Assembly: GCA_017541565.1 (NCBI GenBank)
Contig: JAFXYU010000222.1
Location: 1 to 6,129 of the forward strand
DNA from: a bacterium
GTDB taxonomy: Bacteria; Cyanobacteriota; Vampirovibrionia; Gastranaerophilales; Gastranaerophilaceae
Reading direction: 5' to 3'
DNA: 6,129 bases
Below the pieces are notes generated by a model, which was not told the DNA's origin, searched no databases, and saw only the letters and a program-made list of their open reading frames with translations. Shown in pieces: positions 1 through 6,129 of the stretch (its first letter is position 1; every line of letters starts with the position of its first letter). The translations under genes and the position numbers were made by a program.

Positions 1-765
1 CTTATTACTCCGCGCACGAAAGCAATCATGCCGGTTCATTTGTATGGTCAGCCTGCAGATATGGGTAAAATTATGGACATTGCAAAACGTCATAATTTGT
101 ACGTAATTGAAGACTGCTGCCAGGCTATCGGTGCAAAATATAAAGGACAAATGGTCGGAACATTCGGCGATATCGGATGTTACAGTTTCTATCCGACCAA
201 GAACCTCGGCGGAATGGGCGACGGCGGTTTGATTACCGTTAACAGCGAAAACCTCAAAAACAGAATTGTTGCACTCCGCAACCACGGCGGCGCAATTCGT
301 TATCACCATGATGAAATCGGTGTTAACTCCCGTCTTGACGAAATTCAGGCAGCAATTTTGAGAGTTAAATTAAATTATATCGACGAATGGAACAAAGCAA
401 GAAGAGAACACGCAGCAATCTATAACGACTTGCTCTCAGGATGTTCTGATATCCAAACACCAAAAGAACTTGCTGATACTTATTGCGTATACCACCAATA
501 TACGGTTAAAATTCCGAACCGTGATGAAATCCACAAAATGCTGCAAGAATCAGGCATCGGTGCTATGCTTTATTATCCGATTCCTCTCCATATGCAAAAA
601 GTTCACGCACACTTGGGCTACAAAATGGGCGATTTGCCTATAACAGAAAAGAACACTGAATGTGTAATCTCGCTCCCGATGTTCCCTGAACTTACTTTGG
701 AAGAACAGAAAACAGTTGCATCAACTTTGATTGACTGTATTGAAAAATCAAAAGCATTGGTATAA
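1..765 (+). CDS. DegT/DnrJ/EryC1/StrS-family PLP-dependent sugar aminotransferase, 5'-truncated by window edge
   Basis: Members of this family transfer an amino group, usually from glutamate, to a keto group of a nucleotide-linked sugar, giving amino sugars for O-antigen, capsule or glycan synthesis in the cytoplasm. The frame is open from base 1 (reading LITPRTKAI before the Met at 28), so the start lies outside; 254 residues are visible, against about 360-400 for the family. Visible hallmarks are VHLYGQPADM; VIEDCCQA, whose Asp (112-114) should contact the PLP ring nitrogen; SFYPTKNLGG, whose Lys (199-201) should form the PLP Schiff base; GDGG; and NSRLDEIQAAILRVKL, the usual family signature. 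The C-terminal YYPIPLHMQ...SLPMFPELT is also typical. Small departures are CC in EDCCQ and GGM before GDGG. Motifs resemble the WbpE/FdtB-type branch, but the exact sugar cannot be decided. No frameshift is seen. The gene ends in front of a strong terminator, so it is probably the last gene of an operon to the left. The family call is very secure and the substrate is unknown. Confidence 0.95.
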   Translation, partial: LITPRTKAIMPVHLYGQPADMGKIMDIAKRHNLYVIEDCCQAIGAKYKGQMVGTFGDIGCYSFYPTKNLGGMGDGGLITVNSENLKNRIVALRNHGGAIRYHHDEIGVNSRLDEIQAAILRVKLNYIDEWNKARREHAAIYNDLLSGCSDIQTPKELADTYCVYHQYTVKIPNRDEIHKMLQESGIGAMLYYPIPLHMQKVHAHLGYKMGDLPITEKNTECVISLPMFPELTLEEQKTVASTLIDCIEKSKALV

Positions 766-790
766 GTAAAACTACAAGTTAAATAAAAAA

Positions 791-823
791 ACAAAAGGGC
801 GCATTCTGCGCCCTTTTGTTTTT
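791..823 (+). terminator. Rho-independent terminator after the aminotransferase gene
   Basis: A perfect 13-bp stem (791-803 with 807-819) has a GC-rich core (GGGCGC) and a 3-base TTC loop, followed by a T run through 823. It begins 25 bases after the aminotransferase stop. The upstream side is A-rich (785-791), so the hairpin could also stop transcription from the opposite strand, although no reverse gene faces it here. Confidence 0.93.
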
Positions 824-923
824 AGGTAAATTTACAATTTGCAATAATCTTTTAAAAATACGCAAAAATTTATTCTTTTGTGTTTTTATATTATTGCAAT
901 GTGTAAGAAAGTATTTTAGAAGT

Positions 924-1238
924 ATGAATTTAATCAGTAATGTACAAAATACATCCGTACAAAATTACAAAAAAATCAATCTTCCTAAACAACATTTTTT
1001 AGGAAAAAGTGACCGGAATAGTTATTCTGCAAATAATGTTAAAAATAAAAATAAATCTGAACGTATAAAATTTTCAGATATAGTTATCGCTGTCGGTGCG
1101 TTGTTAGGTTTAGCGTTCGTCGTAACTTGCGGAGTTCTCGGAACTAAAAAGAGTAAATCTCCTACTTATTGGGGAAAATTTAAAGACGGATGCAAAGAAA
1201 TGTGGAAAACTATCAAAGCTATACTTGACTCTTTATAG
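924..1238 (+). CDS. Small orphan protein with one predicted transmembrane segment (104 aa)
   Basis: I do not recognise this family. The product has a polar, Asn/Lys/Ser-rich N-terminal half (about residues 1-49, starting MNLISNVQNT). A single strongly hydrophobic stretch follows (about residues 52-73, SDIVIAVGALLGLAFVVTCG), then a short basic tail with aromatic residues (TYWGKF, EMWKTIK), possibly an amphipathic helix. It would be a small one-pass membrane protein. The open frame reaches back to a TTG at 816, but that codon lies inside the terminator hairpin and cannot be the start. The ATG at 924 is the only in-frame Met. It lacks a convincing Shine-Dalgarno: AGAAG abuts it too closely, so translation may be weak or leaderless. 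If a start further upstream were used, a second hydrophobic run (LFFCVFILLQ) would be added. It stands alone between a terminator and the gatC promoter, with no clear terminator of its own. That it is a real gene is moderately likely; its function is unknown. Confidence 0.6.
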   Translation: MNLISNVQNTSVQNYKKINLPKQHFLGKSDRNSYSANNVKNKNKSERIKFSDIVIAVGALLGLAFVVTCGVLGTKKSKSPTYWGKFKDGCKEMWKTIKAILDSL

Positions 1239-1273
1239 TTAAATGTAATTAAATGCACATTGTTATAAATCTC

Positions 1274-1300
1274 TTGTTGAAACTGTTTTTATGATACAAT
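1274..1300 (+). promoter_or_regulatory. Predicted sigma-70-type promoter with extended -10 for gatC-pyrG
   Basis: The -10 box TACAAT at 1295-1300 is preceded by TG at 1292-1293, giving the extended -10 form TGnTACAAT. A weak -35-like TTGTTG lies at 1274-1279 with a short 15-base spacer, so the extended -10 probably carries most of the recognition. Transcription would begin near 1306-1308, leaving a leader of about 18 bases that contains GGAG (1310-1313), 11 bases before the gatC ATG. No operator or riboswitch fits in so short a leader. Confidence 0.5.
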
Positions 1301-1324
1301 ATCTTTATTGGAGTATAGATAATT

Positions 1325-3222
<1,898 letters not shown>

Positions 3223-3239
3223 AAATACGAAAAATCATG

Positions 3240-3245
3240 TATAAT
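3240..3245 (+). promoter_or_regulatory. Consensus -10 hexamer (possible promoter) in the pyrG downstream gap
   Basis: A perfect TATAAT lies 18 bases after the pyrG stop and 22 bases before the next ATG. I see no good -35 at 16-18 bases upstream, which would fall across the end of pyrG. With a start near 3251-3253 the leader would be short and would still contain the Shine-Dalgarno. This suggests the secreted-protein gene can be expressed apart from gatC-pyrG, but in AT-rich DNA such a box also occurs by chance. Confidence 0.4.
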
Positions 3246-3267
3246 AAATAAAAAAGGAGAATTTATT

Positions 3268-3567
3268 ATGAGAATTTTTGCAGTTTTATTATTGATGGCT
3301 TTTACAGTTACGATGGCTCAGGCAGACAATTTGTTCCAAAGCAACAACCCGTTTGCTTATGAAACAAATTCACCAAACCTGAATAACATCTATGAAACAA
3401 CTCCGCAGGTTATGGAACAGGAAAAACAAACAGCAAAAAAAGTCAAAAAGAACAGATGGTGGGGCGCAAATGACGAAATCAATACCGAATTAAAAGAATT
3501 TAATGAGGGTATTCAAACACCAAAACACCAAAGAGCGGAAGATTCAGGATTTGTAATTCTTAAATAA
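3268..3567 (+). CDS. Small exported orphan protein with signal peptide (99 aa)
   Basis: I do not recognise this protein. It begins with a classical Sec signal peptide: a basic start (MR), a hydrophobic core IFAVLLLMAFTV, and AQA before Asp20 as a good signal peptidase I site. This leaves a mature chain of about 80 residues. There is no Cys at the cleavage site, so it is not a lipoprotein. The mature part is polar, Asn/Gln/Lys-rich and low in hydrophobic residues. It has a basic run KKVKKNRWWG around 57-66 (a Trp-Trp pair) and an acidic stretch to about 80, so it may be largely unstructured. There are no cysteines, so no disulfides. The ATG is well supported by AAGGAGA (AGGAG at 3255-3259) with an 8-base spacing. 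It lies 45 bases after pyrG on the same strand and is closed by its own terminator. It probably acts outside the cytoplasmic membrane; its role is unknown. Confidence 0.8.
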   Translation: MRIFAVLLLMAFTVTMAQADNLFQSNNPFAYETNSPNLNNIYETTPQVMEQEKQTAKKVKKNRWWGANDEINTELKEFNEGIQTPKHQRAEDSGFVILK

Positions 3568-3575
3568 ATTTTTTC

Positions 3576-3604
3576 AAAGCGGGTGCAAACATGCACCCGC
3601 TTTT
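3576..3604 (+). terminator. Rho-independent terminator after the exported-protein gene
   Basis: A perfect 12-bp stem (3576-3587 with 3592-3603) has core GCGGGTGCA, a 4-base AACA loop and a short T run. It starts 8 bases after the stop codon at 3565-3567. It would end transcripts of the exported-protein gene and any read-through from gatC-pyrG. Confidence 0.9.
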
Positions 3605-3613
3605 ATTAGTGGC

Positions 3614-3643
3614 AAAAAATTTTTTTTCAAGGTTTAATATAAA
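3614..3643 (+). promoter_or_regulatory. A-tract/T-tract and possible promoter of the 422-aa gene
   Basis: Between the terminator and the next gene lies a run of six A followed by eight T (3614-3627), the type of tract that bends DNA and can act as an UP-like element. TATAAA at 3638-3643 is a possible -10 box. No recognisable -35 is present. A promoter is expected here because the upstream gene is terminated, but the exact position is uncertain. Confidence 0.3.
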
Positions 3644-3658
3644 TAGGATTAATAATAT

Positions 3659-3664
3659 AAGGAG
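3659..3664 (+). promoter_or_regulatory. Shine-Dalgarno that sets the start of the 422-aa gene
   Basis: AAGGAG lies 7 bases before the ATG at 3672. It argues against the in-frame ATG at 3591, which sits inside the terminator stem and has no ribosome binding site. Confidence 0.8.
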
Positions 3665-3671
3665 TATCCCA

Positions 3672-4940
3672 ATGCCATTGGAAGTAGGAATAGAACGTGT
3701 TTCCACAGCAATAAAAGGAACAAAAGTAAAATTTCTCAACAGAAATGCTGTTAAAAAAGCGGAAGATACTTTTGCGGTATTTACTGAAAAAGCAAGAGAA
3801 ACCGTCAGCAAATATGAAGAAGAAATTTCAACACTTCTGGCTCAGGTGTCAAAGTTGAGCAAGGATGCGGCAGAAGCAGAAGAAATTTTAAGACAATCAA
3901 ATGCGGTAATACAATACCAAAATACATTGATTACAAAAGCTAAAGAGTCTTCAAAACTAAAGACAAAATTAATCAGCCGTTTCAAAAAACGCAATCCAAA
4001 ATCCGTAACCATGCTGGAAAACGGCAATATACTTGAAACAGAATCAAAATGGAACGGCACAAAACTGGAAGTGGAAAAAACTCCGAGAGGAAGAAAAATA
4101 AGATATGCAGTTACTTCCGCTGACGGAATGGCTCAAAGAAGCGGAACAATTGACGAAATGACTCAAAGACGTCTTTCAACATATACAAAGAATGAGCATG
4201 GCGAAGCAACAATAATTTATAATATTGCAGGAAAAGCAGAAAAGATAACCGCAAATAAAACAGAACTTCCCAAGCTGGTTTCTCATGACCTTCAGACGGA
4301 CAAATACGGTACAAGAACACTAAAAGAAGTTTTTGATGACGGAAGTACCGTAATTTCACAAAAGTACAAAAACGGCGGAAAAATAGAAAAATTTGATAAA
4401 GATAATCATTATCTGGAAGTCTTATACGAAAATAATGATTATTCAAAAATAACCGTTGATCATTTTAAATACAAAAATCGTCGTACGTATCTTAAAGAAA
4501 CGACTATAAAATCGGCAAATTCCGATGAAATTTTGAAAAAATACACTAAAACTCTTGCAAATGATATAAACGGCAAATCTTATAGCCAAGAAATTTCAGT
4601 CGAGTCAAAATTAGCAAAAATCAAAGGTAAAGTTTCAAAAACAGACAAATTCGGCGATTTAGAAGAATACACTCTGAAAGCAGAAATTAATCCGTCTGAA
4701 AAAGTCAGTTGGAACTCATATAAATCAGTCGAGGGAAGTTGTTTTATAAAACAAGACGGAAATAATTATGTTTTAACCCCAAAAGAATTTAAAATAACAA
4801 TGAACAACGGCAATCAATATATTGCAAGATACTCTTCCCGCGGCGGTATGCAGGAATTTTTAAATTTAAACAACGGACATGAACAAAATGTTACTGATAT
4901 AATCAACAAACTGGAGTTGGAAAAATTAATTGAAGTTTAA
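3672..4940 (+). CDS. Orphan Lys-rich protein with coiled-coil N-terminus and MORN/YD-like C-terminal region (422 aa)
   Basis: I do not recognise this family. From the ATG at 3672, chosen for its Shine-Dalgarno at 3659-3664, the product is 422 aa with 56 lysines (about 13%), one cysteine (Cys357), no signal peptide and no membrane segment, so it is likely cytoplasmic unless exported by another route. Residues about 27-100 look like a long helical coiled coil (EKARETVSKYEEEISTLLAQ, then AAEAEEIL). A basic linker follows (SRFKKRNPK, 102-110). From about 111 to the end the chain alternates short strands and turns: LENGNILETE, DDGSTVISQKYKNGGKIEKF, YENNDYSKITV, MNNGNQYIARY. This resembles MORN- or YD-type repeats without matching either strictly. 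TDKYG (209-213) and TDKFG (324-328) may mark a degenerate longer repeat. The gene is monocistronic, between two terminators. It could be structural, scaffolding or surface-interaction related. I assign no function. Confidence 0.85.
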   Translation: MPLEVGIERVSTAIKGTKVKFLNRNAVKKAEDTFAVFTEKARETVSKYEEEISTLLAQVSKLSKDAAEAEEILRQSNAVIQYQNTLITKAKESSKLKTKLISRFKKRNPKSVTMLENGNILETESKWNGTKLEVEKTPRGRKIRYAVTSADGMAQRSGTIDEMTQRRLSTYTKNEHGEATIIYNIAGKAEKITANKTELPKLVSHDLQTDKYGTRTLKEVFDDGSTVISQKYKNGGKIEKFDKDNHYLEVLYENNDYSKITVDHFKYKNRRTYLKETTIKSANSDEILKKYTKTLANDINGKSYSQEISVESKLAKIKGKVSKTDKFGDLEEYTLKAEINPSEKVSWNSYKSVEGSCFIKQDGNNYVLTPKEFKITMNNGNQYIARYSSRGGMQEFLNLNNGHEQNVTDIINKLELEKLIEV

Positions 4941-4950
4941 TTAGTAAATA

Positions 4951-4990
4951 AACAAAGGGGCGGAAGTTAAAACTTCCGCCCCTTTGTTTT
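4951..4990. terminator. Bidirectional terminator between the 422-aa gene and gltX
   Basis: A perfect stem of up to 17 bp (4951-4967 with 4972-4988) has core GGGGCGGAAG and a small A/T loop. T-rich sequence follows on the plus strand (to 4990), and the minus-strand reading also exits into T-rich sequence. It sits between two convergent genes, 10 bases after one stop and about 10 bases from the other, so it can serve both. Confidence 0.93.
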
Positions 4991-4998
4991 ATTACTTT

Positions 4999-6129
4999 TT
5001 ATACAGCCACCTTTAAAGCCTTATTGGCTCTATAAAGTGACGTTTCTTTTCCTAAAATATCCAAAATACCGACCATATCAGCACCGCATGTTCTTCCTGT
5101 AATAGCCGCACGGACTGCCCACATTGTTACTTTAGGCTTGATTCCGTCTGTTTCTTTCCAGTATGCACGGAAATCAGCGAGTTTTTCGTGGAGGTTTTCT
5201 TCACTCCAATCCCAGTCTTTTGCCTTATTAACAAAATCAGCAAGAACTTTTTGAGCGACTTCTGTATCAAGTGTTCCTGTTTGAGCCTCAGGGTCGATTG
5301 CGACATCTTTTCCGAAGAAATAAGGAACAGCATCCGTAATATCCGATAACAAGGTTAACGGTTCGCGTGTAAGTTCAACCATCTTTGTATATTTTGCATC
5401 ACCCAATTCATCTAAGTTATATTGGGTCAAATACGGTTTCAATCTTTCTTTGAGTTCTTCTATCGGGAGCATTTTGATATAATGTCCGTTCATCCATTTG
5501 AGTTTGTCATATTCAAAAATTGAGTTTGAAGAAGAAATTTCACCGATTCTGAAGTCTTGTGCTATTTCATCAACAGTCTTAATTTCCTGCCCGTCAGAAG
5601 GAGCCCAGCCTAAAAGTGCAACAAAGTTAATCAACGCATCTGTCAGATATCCTTCTTTTACAAAGTCAGATACCGCAGTTGCACCGTGTCTTTTTGAGAG
5701 TTTGCTTCTGTCGGGAGCAAGAATCATACCAAGGTGTCCGAATCTCGGAACTTCAAATCCCAAAGCCTCAAATATGAGGATTTGTTTGTATGTATTAGAA
5801 ATGTGGTCTTCGCCTCTTATAACGTGAGAAATTTTCATCAACGCATCATCAATTACGACAGCGAAGTTATATGTCGGAGCGCCGTTTGATTTCATGATTA
5901 CAAAATCGCCTATGAGATTTGTGTCAACGTGAAGTTTTCCTTTGACCAAATCGTCAAATTCCAGAATTGAAGATTCGTGGAAAGCCTTTTGAGCCTTTGC
6001 AATATTAAATCTGATTGCAGGCTTTCTGCCTTCTGCTCTGAGTTTTGCTTTTTCATCTTCCGTAAGATTTTCACATTTTTTAGAATATACATAAGCCTTC
6101 TTCTGAGCAGTAGCCTCTTCTTTTTCTGC
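4999..6129 (-). CDS. gltX: Glutamyl-tRNA synthetase, N-terminus beyond the window
   Basis: This class I aminoacyl-tRNA synthetase charges tRNA(Glu), and in GatCAB organisms often tRNA(Gln) too, with glutamate in the cytoplasm. The reverse frame is open to base 6129, giving 376 residues of an expected 470-490; the missing part holds the HIGH-type ATP motif. Reading from the right edge (visible residue 1 = 6127-6129), ILEFDDLVKGKL and GAPTYNFAVVIDDAL (83-97) are typical. So are IRGEDHISNT (104-113), the KMSKS-type loop KLSKR (143-147, bases 5689-5703) followed by HGAT, and KWMNGHYIKML (211-221). The C-terminal helical anticodon-binding domain runs to the end with no truncation. The Leu codon at 5947-5949 is internal, not a start, because the conserved family sequence continues through it. 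The gene is convergent with the 422-aa gene and shares its terminator. Its promoter is outside. Identification is firm; whether it discriminates between tRNA(Glu) and tRNA(Gln) is not visible. Confidence 0.97.
   Translation of the reverse strand, partial: AEKEEATAQKKAYVYSKKCENLTEDEKAKLRAEGRKPAIRFNIAKAQKAFHESSILEFDDLVKGKLHVDTNLIGDFVIMKSNGAPTYNFAVVIDDALMKISHVIRGEDHISNTYKQILIFEALGFEVPRFGHLGMILAPDRSKLSKRHGATAVSDFVKEGYLTDALINFVALLGWAPSDGQEIKTVDEIAQDFRIGEISSSNSIFEYDKLKWMNGHYIKMLPIEELKERLKPYLTQYNLDELGDAKYTKMVELTREPLTLLSDITDAVPYFFGKDVAIDPEAQTGTLDTEVAQKVLADFVNKAKDWDWSEENLHEKLADFRAYWKETDGIKPKVTMWAVRAAITGRTCGADMVGILDILGKETSLYRANKALKVAV

Noticed and set aside
860..900. Candidate promoter for the 104-aa gene (TATATT near 887-892)
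   Set aside because: No acceptable -35 box at normal spacing and no extended -10; such hexamers are common in AT-rich gaps.
1239..1273. Possible short inverted repeat (AATGT...ACATT) upstream of the gatC promoter as an operator
   Set aside because: Only five bases match on each side in very AT-rich sequence, which is expected by chance.
4111..4446. A 111-aa minus-strand frame opposite the 422-aa gene
   Set aside because: It is rich in Phe/Leu/Arg, as expected from the complement of a Lys/Glu-rich gene, and has no ribosome binding site. The plus-strand gene has a good Shine-Dalgarno and is the better reading.
5498..5827. A 109-aa plus-strand frame opposite gltX
   Set aside because: It is antisense to the KLSKR and HISNT-containing part of gltX, whose protein sequence is strongly conserved. 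It has no start signals of its own.
5910..6092. A 60-aa minus-strand frame overlapping the N-terminal part of gltX, suggesting a possible frameshift
   Set aside because: Reading the gltX frame by hand from 5949 to 6129 gives uninterrupted GluRS-like sequence (for example ILEFDDLVKGKL), so there is no frameshift and the 60-aa frame is a shadow.

Overview
This AT-rich bacterial window is mostly ordinary chromosome. It carries three complete or partial housekeeping genes, a partial sugar aminotransferase and three proteins I do not recognise. The housekeeping proteins are canonical bacterial forms: GatC, CTP synthase (PyrG) and glutamyl-tRNA synthetase (GltX). The AT-rich codon usage, the Lys/Asn-rich orphan proteins and a GatC-dependent (indirect) amide aminoacyl-tRNA route suggest an uncultured gut-type lineage. 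My impression is non-photosynthetic Cyanobacteria (Melainabacteria/Gastranaerophilales). That is pattern recognition, not proof, and a PyrG or GltX tree would settle it.

Layout from left to right. (1) 1-765 (+) is the C-terminal part of a DegT/DnrJ/EryC1/StrS-family PLP sugar aminotransferase, open at the left edge and closed by a strong hairpin terminator at 791-823. (2) 924-1238 (+) is a 104-aa orphan protein with a single membrane segment. (3) A promoter with an extended -10 (near 1274-1300) precedes gatC (1325-1606), which is followed 11 bases later by pyrG (1618-3222). The two look like one transcription unit. (4) 3268-3567 (+) is a 99-aa protein with a signal peptide. It has a strong Shine-Dalgarno and a consensus-like -10 box in the short gap after pyrG, and ends in a terminator at 3576-3604. 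(5) 3672-4940 (+) is a 422-aa Lys-rich orphan protein with a coiled-coil N-terminus and a beta-rich, MORN/YD-like C-terminal region. (6) A long perfect hairpin (4951-4990), U-rich on both sides, separates it from the convergent gltX (4999-6129, -), whose N-terminus runs off the right edge.

How the genes fit together. GatC (part of the GatCAB amidotransferase) and GltX belong to one pathway if GltX is a non-discriminating enzyme: GltX would make Glu-tRNA(Gln), which GatCAB then amidates. PyrG and GatCAB are both glutamine-amide consumers, so the gatC-pyrG pairing may tie translation and nucleotide supply to glutamine level. That is inference only. The aminotransferase probably belongs to a surface-polysaccharide or nucleotide-sugar cluster to the left. 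I see no mobile element, CRISPR array, tRNA, rRNA or obvious defence system. No gap between genes exceeds about 160 bases. The least-explained items are the three orphan proteins, above all the 422-aa one.
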